Shown here one piece after another: positions 37,704 through 47,988 of a stretch of 64,000 nt of DNA. The notes below the pieces were generated by a model. The model was not told the origin of the DNA and ran no database searches. It saw only the letters and a program-made list of their open reading frames with translations. Every line of letters starts with the position of its first letter. Positions within the stretch are counted from its first letter, which is position 1. The DNA lies in NCBI GenBank assembly GCA_000727475.1, contig KL647311.1, positions 368,073-432,072 on the forward strand. The letters run 5' to 3'. The translations under genes and the position numbers were made by a program. This DNA comes from Sarcocystis neurona (taxonomy: Eukaryota > Apicomplexa > Conoidasida > Eucoccidiorida > Sarcocystidae).

Positions 37704-38034
37704 GTGAGCACGCGAGCTGAATTAGGTGTACGTGCATCTTCGGATGTTTACGACTGTATACTTGTATCAGTAGTAATTCGTACGTATATGTATATAAGAA
37801 CATATATGGGTCTACAGGTCACTACGCTATCGAGAGGTCCAATTGCGTCTCTTCAAAGAAATCCTAGTGTGTAGATTTACCCTTCGGGCACCGCACTCGT
37901 AGATGTTCCCTTGCCTTATTGGCGAAAAAGAGTGGTCTGTGTAGCGCATGTGTGTGTGGCCTGTTCTGCGTACTGAGCGCAGCACCTCAGTTATCTTTCC
38001 CGATGCAGCCTTCCGGCTACCACTGAGCTTTCAG
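37704..38034. other. Intron 4 of the Myb gene
   Basis: 331 bases with short TA/TG steps near 37785-37815. Nothing else is seen. Confidence 0.5.
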
Positions 38035-38897
38035 CTACTAAACTGTGTGGGGGATCTTTCGCGCCTTCCAACAAAGAAGAGCAAGGGTTCAACTTAAATA
38101 TATCTGCTGCAACCGGAACTGCATACCTTCTGGATCCTGCTCTTGAGCGCCGTACTGCCATTGCCGGACCTATTGAGGGAGAGAGAGTGGCTGTTACGGT
38201 GCAGGATGTTGTTGAAGGGGGGCCAGCTGAGCTTCCAGAAGGTTGTGCAACAGAAAAAGCTGCTGCACATGCTGTGGCAGCTGGTACCGCAGGTGAAGAT
38301 GCTTTGGCAATGACGCTGTCGACAGAGGCAGAGGCAGGCAAAATGCGTGCAACTTTCTCTTCCTTCCAGCAACTCCGGGCCCCAGAGAAAGTACGCTTTC
38401 TAGAGCAGCAGGAGCAAACCCAGCATCCGGTGCCGCCCTTGTCAATGATAGAACAGGGCACACCGTGCAGAGCTGCCTGTGCAGACAGCTTCGGTCCATC
38501 GACATACGTACGGGGAATTTCCAGTGGAGTGCCAGAGGTCACGGAGAGAATAACGCATCTAAGCAGCCAGCTGTCCAGCCACCCCCCCCGCTTACCGGCT
38601 CAGGAAGGTGATAGTATCCCTTCGGTGACACCTCGTCAAGCAACCGCTGCCTCCCACGATTCAACAGAGGAATTTATCGTTGACAAAGCCAAAATATCGC
38701 CGCGACGCGAGTGTGAAGCATCCATACCGATCCTCTCTACGCATGATTTCAGAACTTGCTGCCCCAACGAGGCAGTGCACGAAGGAACGAAGCAGGGCTC
38801 GTTCTGCAAACCCATGGGCGGAAGCCTCCATCAGGGCAATGTTCGTCGAGCGCTGCCTCTCACAAGCTTGGGAAGAGAAGACTCGTCGCAGCCGCAC
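38035..38897 (+). CDS. Myb gene exon 5
   Basis: Acceptor GAGCTTTCAG. Two bases complete Ala, then TKLCGGSFAPSNKEEQ and 287 codons in all, ending SSQPH at the consensus donor GTGAGT (38898) in phase 0. Composition is Ser/Ala/Glu-rich and low order, like the preceding exon. No domain is recognised. The acceptor was picked because it is the one that fits the phase left by exon 4. The antisense 183-codon open frame here is a shadow. Confidence 0.6.
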
Positions 38898-40185
38898 GTG
38901 AGTGGGCACCATTGTGGTCTCCACGCCTGATAAGTGCAAGGTCCACGAAGCCGGCTTGTGAAGCAAGAAAAAACAAAGGAAAGTAGATGTGTGTCATCCG
39001 GACGGGAAGAGCATCCTGCAGCAAAACTGATGCTTATGTTGCCGAAGAACAAATCTTCAATGTAAAAATTTCTGCACTAGACTACTCTTACTCCATACAT
39101 AAGACACGCACAAAGCATTTAAGTCAACCACTGCCCCCCTTGGGCATACGTGAAAAAAACAGGAAATTATTTTTCCGTGGAAGACGCACTGGAAAATGTG
39201 CTGGGCGCAACCAGGTTGTACACCGCAAGAATACCCATGGGAGGTCACAGACAAAGAACGTCAACTGAGAGGGTGATAATGCGCGTGTGGAGAGTTGAAG
39301 CGCGCGATGCCATCTGCAGCTCGGAAGAAACCTTGAATAAGGACACTGAGAAGTCAACCGGATGTGACTGTTTTTGGCCTCACCTCGGCTGTTGTGTCTG
39401 AGGTGCTGTGGTAGTCGCGGTTGACTCACTTGCAATACAGATGCACATACTTCAAAGTTGAGTTGTCGGGTCCACCTGCTTCTGCGTACGTATGTACGTA
39501 TGGATGGGTGTCGGTGTGTGTATTTCTGTAGGCGTACGCGTATCTACTTGTATGTACCTGTGCTTGTGTGTAAGCACACGTACAACACATGTGGTTCCGA
39601 GGTGAAGCAGTAGACTGCTTCAAAGAGGGTGCCCTTTCTCAGGTGTGAGGAAAGGACACGTTACACGTGCGTTAAAGAGCACTACGCAGACTCGAGCAAA
39701 TGTGCGCAGAAGCTAGCTGTAGACGGAACGCCTCAAAGCTCTGTCGCCTTGAAACCTGTTGTGTAATGTATGACCACTCAAGAACCTTCAAAATTATACT
39801 GCATATATATGTATGAAAAGGATATATGTATGTGTATGCATTTCTCTGCATCTATTTGAACAAGCGTAGAGATGCAGGCGTACAGATAAGTACAGCTGCA
39901 ATGTCAGCTCTAAAGAGGACAAAACGGCAGATTTTACAAGGCAATGATGTAGGGAAGGTAACGCCGCGGAAACTATTCCTGTCAACGAGTCACCGTATTT
40001 GTAGGTAGTGCACGTTACAGCAGCTGTCTTTGGTGGTGTGTGGTGGTATGAACGAGACTGCGTGTAATGCTTCCCATACGTGCAGTGTCAAACCAGAGCA
40101 TTGTTCACTCAGCGGAAGCGAAATTCTCTGCAGTAGGCCCTCGCACGTTCGTACCTGTTCTACTTGTTTTTTTAAGAGTTTGCAG
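38898..40185. other. Intron 5 of the Myb gene
   Basis: 1.3 kb, including TG/TA-rich sequence near 39480-39560 and 39800-39840. The open frame from 40030 into exon 6 is read-through of the intron. Nothing else is recognised. Confidence 0.5.
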
Positions 40186-40750
40186 CGCGCGCAAGAGCCT
40201 GACTCGTCCTCTCGAAGAACCAGCTCCACAGGAGGGAGCCTATTACCCCTGCAAAACGAACAGGAACCCGGCAGGCTATGCATTGCCATCCCTTCTGCAC
40301 AGATTGAAGCGTCGGCGTTCTTGACCGATGTTGCTGCGTCGAGCTCCTCGGCACTGGTGAAGGACGACGCAGAGAGTCAACCTTCGGCGGGACACGGTGG
40401 TATCCACAGCGTCTACGTGGACGAAAAACTTGGCCTTGACGTAGAGGATCAGCGAGGTCGACAGCACATACAAGAGCAGCAACCTTTGCACGGGCAGCGG
40501 GAGTGGCGGAGGTCCTACGAGGAGGCCCAAGAGTGGTTGCTGGGGGGCCGGTTTTTGATGGCAGGGACTGCAGCAACAGATGAGGAGAGCAAGTCTGTGT
40601 CAGTGGACCAGCAGGTGGCAGTACAAAAGCACGTGATAGCTGGGAGTGAAAAGGCAAGCGTACAAGAGAAAGAATTCGTCTTCGAAGAGTTGGCCGCGGA
40701 AGCCTCGCGTCATCCACAGCTCGAAGACACATCAGCTCCTTCGGCGGCAG
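40186..40750 (+). CDS. Myb gene exon 6
   Basis: Acceptor with a long T-run (TTGTTTTTTTAAGAGTTTGCAG), phase 0, matching exon 5. It has 188 codons beginning RAQEPDSSSRR, Gln/Glu/Ala-rich (HIQEQQPLHGQREW, FVFEELAAEAS), and one base before the donor GTGAGC at 40751. If that donor is not used, the frame ends at 40806 after PYVPHLC, which would make this the last exon. Confidence 0.55.
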
Positions 40751-41688
40751 GTGAGCCCATCTTTGAAATGCATGCGCTCCCTCCATATGTTCCTCATCTG
40801 TGCTGAATAGCCTAAACCAAGGCTCAAACAGGGCTCAGATTTTGAAGCTCGTGGTCAGGGTAATCGTCGGAACACACGAGTATATATACATATGTTGTGG
40901 GTACAGAGAGGAGTGACTTTGAGCGTGATGTACCGCGGCACCTTCCATGCGGGCTCAGAGTTGTCCACACAGTGGAGGTTCTGGTTGATTTTTTTATGGC
41001 TCCAGTGGGAGCTCAACCAAAAAAGGTGCGAAATTTTGTAAGTGGAGTCAACTGCTGCTTGTTGTTGTTCTGAGGGGCGCCACAGCCGAATCGACCGCAC
41101 TGTGTGCTGGCGGCCTGTACAAAGGCTGTCTGAAATGCTGGTGGGAGATAGGGATTTGGTTTAGATTCGAGCTGTTGTTCCTGTCGAAGCGTCAACAAGA
41201 TAAAAAGGACACCACTTGCAAAAATCGTAGTAATCAAGCACCCCTGGAAGAAAACTACTGGCTGTCGAATGCAGTTCAGCATCGCTTGAGTGTATCTTCT
41301 GCGCTTAAGGGGACCACGGCCGAACTGAGTAAAATTTGTTCGCAGGCAGATGGTCACTTAAAGCGCGATGCCTGAATACGGACAGAAAATAAGTCTTCTG
41401 TTGTCCCTTTGCAAATTTCAAGTCACTGAATAGTCCACTTTCACCGTGCAGCCTGCTGCTCCAGCAGCGTAACCAGATGTGGGTGCCGCAGGAGGTGTAG
41501 TCCAATTTGGAGTCCTTACGCTTGTGACTGCTAATGGACGCTGCAAGATTGGTGTTAGTAACAAACGTGGCCCTCTCCCTGTGCTCAGCTGCTCTCCACT
41601 GTATCAGTGAGCAATATACGGAAGGTATGAATGCGTTATTGGTGATCACGCCTGTACCCTGCGGGCATTCCTCGTCCTGGCGATGCAG

Positions 41689-42044
41689 CGTCTCGGTGGA
41701 CGCTGAGCAGCATTGCTGTAGCAATGCAGGGAGGGCCCTGCATTGCACTGCAACGGTGCAGCGGGACTCACCTGGTGCTCGGACCAGGCGAACACAACTG
41801 GACTACCCTACTAGAAGTTAGGGCATGGAAAGGACTCTATGGGGACACATTGGGTGTTCACCACTCATTGTTGAGCAAGCAACAACTGAGCTACTGTGAC
41901 GATGTATGCGGAGGTGCTTCCAAGGGCTGTTGCTTGGTGCGCAACCTCTGCAGGGGGCGCGGTGGAATAATGATAAAGTACATAAGTTGCAGTCAGTTTC
42001 CCGCCCACGTGAAGATTCCCTGCCTCTGTACCAGCAGGTGCGAG
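41689..42044 (+). CDS. Possible additional Myb-gene exon
   Basis: Between a fair acceptor (TGGCGATGCAG) and the donor GAG|GTAAAG the frame is open for 356 bases. It takes phase 1 from exon 6 and leaves phase 0 for the exon at 43834, exactly what is needed. However, the translation is Cys-rich and unlike the Gln/Ser-rich neighbours, so this may be a chance open frame. Confidence 0.2.
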
Positions 42045-42733
42045 GTAAAGCCATTTCAGATTCGTGGTACGTGGACAGATGCTGTGTGCTTCCGTGTCCG
42101 CCGCTTTCGCCTGGCTTGCGTCAAGCCTGCTAGAGCACATAACCTGACAACGGCACTCAACGGCTTCTGTCCTCGCTAGTCGGAGACGCTTAGAGCTGTA
42201 GTGGACAACTCAGGAGCGATGTGATATCGTCAGCAGATTACGCTGTCTACCAGCGTAGCCTGGCTACCCCATCCGTACAAGGCATGTCCGGCGGAGGTCG
42301 CAAGAGGTTTGAGCGGTATTATTGTTGCCCATTACCAAAGGAATGACAGATGCACCACAATAACGAGTTTGTAGCACGGCGAAAAAATTGAGCTCGCCAG
42401 TCCATCAGACGGAAACACTCACTACGCTTCAAACAACGCGCACACCACGAAGATCTTTCGTGCAAACTGCGGCCAACAAATAGTTCTTTCTCGAGCTCTC
42501 CCAATATTCATAGGGTTAGGGCATTTCTGCGGCTTGGAATACTGCTGCTGCTGCAGTCATGGCGGTACAGTGTGTGTGTCCCATGGCTGAAGCTGCTGCC
42601 AGCGACGGCAGTACGTTGCTGCCCGGGCGACGCACATCTTTAAGCAGTCCGCGCAACGCAGTGGTGCCCTTCAAATAAATTTGCTGACCAACCTCTACAG
42701 CACACGATTGTGTGCATCACCTAAATGGAGTTC

Positions 42734-42777
42734 GTCCAATCATAAGTTTTCACTCGCCCATGACCTCGTGATTGGAC
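42734..42777. repeat. Inverted repeat carrying two CCAAT boxes
   Basis: Nine-base perfect arms gtccaatca (42734-42742) and tgattggac (42769-42777) separated by 26 bases. Could be a pair of divergent CCAAT elements or a coincidence. Confidence 0.6.
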
Positions 42778-43833
42778 AACTCAGAGGTTACTGGGAAACT
42801 CGTCTGTAGATCTACACTTCTGTCCTCATGATGTCGCATGCAACTGCAACAGGAGGTACGAAGTGAGAAAAGAGCAGAGCCGCACTGCGTAGTCTTCAGT
42901 TTGTCCCTTCGTTGATCTTGTAGACACAAAAGAAGACAAGCGCAGGCGGAGCAGGGAGCTTACCCTACGGCAGTGTCCTCTGTCATTCGCTGAAGCTAGC
43001 ATTGAAGAATAACGTTTCGTGGGCATAAGGGAATCAGTGTGACCCACTTAAACCCGCGCAGCTGGTGTTCACGATTTGGAGTTGTGGTCGGGGACAAAAA
43101 GGCCACAAGAAACCATCTGGTCCTTCACTGTAGGCCACAACACGCAGAAGCAAAAAGCGGAGCTGACTCAGCTAAATGTGCGAACACGCCAGCAGTGAAC
43201 GTACAAACAGGTGCATGCATAAATGCTCGACTGGTGCCTTTGACGCAGTGTAATCTACGTGTTCACCGTTGTAGATGAGCTACAATGCAAAGGAGCTGAG
43301 GACTGCAACCACTGTAACAAACCCAGTACACATAAGCCGCGAGTTGCCATCTTACTGGCGTGCCAGAATTGTTTGAGTGTGACCATGTGCTACGAGAGAA
43401 GTGCGCGCCTTGCTCCACCGGGACGTGGAACATTCCGGTACTTCGGAGGTGTGGTGAACTTCATTCGCTGTAATGGTCCAAAAAAATTCGTGTCAGCAAC
43501 CAACCACACAGCAGGTTGTCGTAGCTGATGACGGACTGCCGTTTGGTGCTTTAACTCTTTCCAGATTACTCTGAGACGGAAGTTTAACTCTACCGGTCAA
43601 AGAGTCGGCCTCTCGAATGCCTGCGTACGCTTCTACGTACAGCGTAGGCGTGAATGCGGCTCTCTACGTCCGTGTGTGGCTGCGATGCCCGCACTACGAC
43701 ATGGCGCAGCTTTGACGTCGCAGTGTGGACGTTTGTTTTGTCTGGATGTGTCTAAGCAGCGCGACGCGTTTCCCCGGAGTTCCCCACCTCGGAATCGAGT
43801 CATCTAATGCAAGCCTGCTGTTTCCAGTTGCAG

Positions 43834-44031
43834 GCTTCAAACGTCACCGGGGCGACCCCAGTAAGCTCCGAGCTCCTGCTGGCAGCGACACGTCGTCGTG
43901 AAACGTGTATCGCGCTGACGTTATTGCAGCACGAACTGCAGCTTGACATTCAGTCGACGCCTGCCTCCACGCTCTTCGCACCACCAGAAGAAACGGCGAA
44001 GAATCAGCAAAATTCGAATGCTCCCGCATAA
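43834..44031 (+). CDS. Probable last exon of the Myb gene
   Basis: A very good acceptor (CTGTTTCCAGTTGCAG) is followed by 65 codons and TAA, running ASNVTGATPVSSELLL, then LLQHELQLDIQSTP and ending KNQQNSNAPA. The Gln/Ser/Thr-rich composition and short polar end fit the C terminus of the large Myb protein. It starts in phase 0, while exon 6 leaves phase 1, so at least one more exon or a different donor is required. Confidence 0.42.
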   Translation, partial: ASNVTGATPVSSELLLAATRRRETCIALTLLQHELQLDIQSTPASTLFAPPEETAKNQQNSNAPA

Positions 44032-44910
44032 TGTCAGGTGAGAGTTCTGTCTGAGTACATTCTTTCTCTTCGAAGTGGCGCTGCACGCCAGCGAACGCCA
44101 TCTGCGAAGATGGAGACGACTAACGGAGTCAAGAGCAGCAAGGGAGACAAGGTTACCTGATTGTCTCGGCAGACAAGAAAGAATGAACAGTTGCACAGGT
44201 GACAGTGCAGCCAACGGCAACACAATCTCTTAGACGCAATGTATTCACCCCTATATATCATTTTCAGCCACAGAGTTGTATCGCCGCAGTCAGTTGGCGG
44301 AACAGTACTTGCGGTGTAAAATAAACACACAAGAAGTGGCTTTCGTACACTGTTGCAAGTCATGTTCAGTCCTCCGCCAAGCTTTGTAATCCGCAAGACA
44401 AGCGCGGCGACCAATCCACCGGGTTTGCTGCAAAGATTTACAGGCACGGGGCAACCGGCGGTAGCTTCATTTGCTAGTCCCTGAAGGCCTTAGCAAATTT
44501 CTAATGGTGGGCTTGATTTTTAGCGCACGTGTGTGAACCCGTGAGTCTCCAGCACCGCACAACGGCACACGTGGGCGTACAAATTTGAATTTCTAAAGCG
44601 TAAAACCACTCTACGAGCCTTGTTACTGACGACTCAGCCTGCTAAGAGTCCCGCTGTGTAGGGAGTGTGTGACTTAAAGGCCGCTGACCCAAGAAAAGAG
44701 GAGGTGTGGGAACAACAGGGAGACGGGACGATCCCACATCTACAAGAGAATTTGGAAGCATCTGTAAAGAAAGAAGACCCCTTGCAGGACCATTACTTTC
44801 CGGGTTCTGATTGTCCTTAAGCAAGATGCATCTCCGAAGAGCGAGTACTGCCAGTGTGAAGCGAAGGCTGGTCCCAGCGTGATGGTGCGTTGGGGGGAGG
44901 TAGCTTCGCG

Positions 44911-45045
44911 TGATGACAGACTCCCCACATGGAAACAGAAAACATGTGCCGCTGCGTACGGGCAGAAGTCCGACGTGTGACGGAAGAGATTCCACGTGGA
45001 AGCAGAGAACGCGGGCGGCTGCATAAGGGCAGGAGTCCAAAGTTT
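44911..45045. repeat. Imperfect 67-bp tandem duplication
   Basis: Segment from 44911 (tgatgacagactccccacat) recurs from 44978 (tgacggaagagattccacgt). Shared order: ccacrtggaarcagaraac, gccgctgcgtacgggcagaagtcc-like. Reads as repeat DNA, not a gene. Confidence 0.7.
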
Positions 45046-47963
45046 CAAGAGGAAGGGGGGAATAAACCATTCAGGGCACACGTCTTGTTTGCATACTGTG
45101 AAAAGGAGACTCTCCTAGCTTAAGCAGTAGTCCACAGCTGCCGCCGGTACTTCTCTGTTTCTAGAGTCGCGGTTCTTCAGGATTTGCCTCGACTTCCGAC
45201 CAAAGTAGTAAAAACGAGTATGTGAACATGATTACACGTCTAGTCGTGGGACGCCTCCGCAGACGCGTGTGCAGCCGCCCAGTCAACGGAACTCACCGTG
45301 CAGACGATCGCCTCCACATGTGTATACATGTGTATCGAGTATTTATGTTATACCGACGGAAGATGGATGCTTGAGTCCGAAGAATTCCATCCCACAGGCG
45401 ATCAGAAGTGGAGTTGGAAATGGGCTGCTACCGCGGGCGCAATCACCAGGCCATCGTTGTCTGCGCTTCTCGACTACCAGAGATGCGGAGAAAAGCGGCA
45501 GGGAAGGGGAGCGCCTACTTTTGCTAGTACTCGTCAGCTACAAGTTGTTGCAGCGGGCACAGCGTAGCTGAAGTCGTAAGCGCTCTAACCGTGGTCGTAG
45601 CGGGTCCTGTCACCGCTGAGCAGCAACCTAGCAGCAGTTGCCGCCGTGAAGCGCACGACAGAGTTTCTTCGCTGAGATAGGATATTTAGGACATTATTTG
45701 GAAAGGAAAAATGTGCGGCCGCCGACACTCTGAAAGGGGTCGGAATGCCACGAATATGTGCATCTGCTCCCAACGGATATATGCACACGCGAATAATGCT
45801 GTTCGGAGAGAACGCTCTCATGGCCGCGCGTCATGTTGTGTGGTCGAACTTAAACGTGGTTTCCATCTGGTAAATAGAGCCTTACGCGTGTGGCAATTTA
45901 GGTCAGACGCCCGTCCACGCATCATTTGGTGTTTCTTATGTCAGCTTCTCCTGTACGCAGGCGGTTTTGTTCCGAAGGTAAAGTCGCAACGGTTCTGTTT
46001 GATCTTTTCTTCGTGCCCGCGGCTGCCGGAAAGTGATGGACCGTGGCGTGTCTGCTGTATCGCTTCAGCAGCGCAGTGGCACCTGTCGCCGTGTCACATA
46101 CAGTGGATTTTACGTGTAACCTGGAAGTTAAGGATGCTGCTCGTCGAACGTAGATGCCGACGTATACATGCACATGCGCTTCCTTTTCTTTTGGTGCAAC
46201 AAAGGGTCCTTCTTAAGCAATGTTTCCTACGCAGGCGAATCTCTTCATGCTAGGGTTAAGAGGTCCAGAATATCGTGCAGGTTTGTGTACTGTTGCGTCA
46301 GTACCTGCCACTTTGCCTTTTCTCTGCACTCCGGAGAAATAATGACTTAGCTGCAGGCACGCTCCACAGGAAAAAGGTTGCTCGTTCCTTCCTCATCGTG
46401 ACGCGTTGGTCATCGTGTCAGTGTGTGCGCCAGGGCTTTCTGCGTCCTGTCTGCGTTAAAAACCGACACAGCCCAGTCGTTCAGTTCAACTTAAAAAACC
46501 CTTTAGTATAATTCCTTTTGATACGCGCTGACCCGTATTCTACGTCGGTCTCTATGTGCCTAGTGCTGCTTCCGTTTTATTGCTATTCCGGGACCCTTCA
46601 CCTGCAGTAAGTGTGCTTCACAAATACTCATGCCAGACAGATTTGCGGCTTTTCTGGCCGACTGCGCATACATTTACACTATGCGGAGCACTTTCGTCTA
46701 TCACTTTCCTTCCTCAACTGTGGGTTTCGTTGCCTTGCAAACGCGTTCCCTGGACAACGACCCTGTCTCAACTTTTCCGGCGATAAAGGCTGTTGATGCG
46801 CGCACGTGTATAACCTTGTGGAACCGTGCGTGCAGACTGAATCTAGTAGCGCGGAACTGAAACGCCTGCACTCGTCAGCAAATGTCAGTAGGCTTTTTAC
46901 AGAGGACTATACAACGGTTTCTGAGACCTATACGTTATTACGTGTCTAAATACACGAGTGCTCGAAACATGTGTGCCCCTGTGCACGAACGTGTTCCTGT
47001 GTCACACGCAAAAGCACAAAGGGCGCACATGTGGAGCTTCACCATGATATGGGTCAGCGACCGTATTTACTACTTGTGAGAGAATACTCGCCCATAAACC
47101 TAAAATCGCCGTCTTCGTTTTAGACAAGGACATCTCTTTTTGAGACCTGCTTATGCGTGTTTGTAAGTCAACGCGATAAACGGTCTTTTGTCCTTTTTCG
47201 GTTGAGCCGTCCCACTTGTACATCTGCACGAGTGCATCCTGACGCTGTAAGCTTGCCGCGTAGGAGGTGAAAACTATGCTTGTGTCACGGGCAACATCGC
47301 TGCTTCGTCGCACACCTGATAGTAGAGTCAAATTATGATCAAGCTTCTGTTGAAGTCTGTGCAGCGATAACCAGTTACGTGGAATGCAGTCGGGACACGA
47401 CCTTTCGTGCGCATAGTATGAAGTTTTGCGTAGGCACGCAAGTGCTTGGGAAGAATAGAGTCGCACCGGAGGACCACGGACGGCAGCCCCTGCAGCAGCA
47501 CCAAACCACGTATACACAGCTGACGGAGGATGGTATCCGATATATGGGAAAACGTGTGGTGGAATTACATCAGCGTGCGCACTCAGTCTTGTCAGTAACC
47601 ACAACTCTTTAGGATCAGTGCGCAGAAGTCAGAATGGATTCAATCGCACAGATGAACTCAGCAGACTGACACAGTGGAATCACCTTTAGAAGCAAAAGCT
47701 ATCGGAATCCGGTATATTCAGTTCCGCGGGGGCTCTTACATATATGGTGGGGACACTGTTTTCCGTAAACACCGTCGACAAATACGCCACTGTCCGCTCT
47801 GAGTTGCCAGATTGTGTACAGGAAGAGGAGACGTAACACCAGATCACTTCAAGTCTTTTGCTAAAAACATCTACTTGAGTCGGTGTACGCACCGGCGCTC
47901 CTCTGCCTGTGCGTGAACCGCACGTTGTACGCGAATATATAATCGATTATTTAATCGAATTAT

Positions 47964-47988
47964 TCGATTCACGTTATACGTGAATCGA
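47964..47988. repeat. Perfect palindrome, 11-bp arms, 3-base loop
   Basis: tcgattcacgt (47964-47974) and acgtgaatcga (47978-47988) are exact reverse complements around 'tat'. Just upstream (about 47935-47963) lies an AT-rich run of aatcgatt/ttaatcga motifs that is itself partly self-complementary. Could be a hairpin, a dimer-binding site or an AT-rich structural element. Confidence 0.9.

Larger units (their letters stand above)
27347..44031 (+). other. Gene model: giant R2R3-Myb transcription factor
   Basis: Proposed exons: 27347-29975, 31473-32594, 33538-33644, 34340-37703, 38035-38897 and 40186-40750, with probable later exons ending at 44031. All five introns between these six exons are GT-AG and keep the frame (phases 1, 1, 0, 1, 0), giving about 2,883 codons before the unresolved 3' end. 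The only recognisable domain is a c-Myb-like R2R3 pair at about residues 1213-1309; everything else is Gln/Ser/Thr-rich and probably disordered. R2R3-Myb proteins bind short AACNG-type DNA sites through the third helix of each repeat. A very large coccidian protein with a central Myb pair resembles Toxoplasma BFD1, the regulator of bradyzoite formation. That assignment is inference and needs a search. Confidence 0.78.

Noticed and set aside
45298..45567. 89-codon frame (YTDGRWMLESEEFHPTGD ...)
   Set aside because: Protein-like composition, but two overlapping frames are equally open and no splice signals or family are evident.
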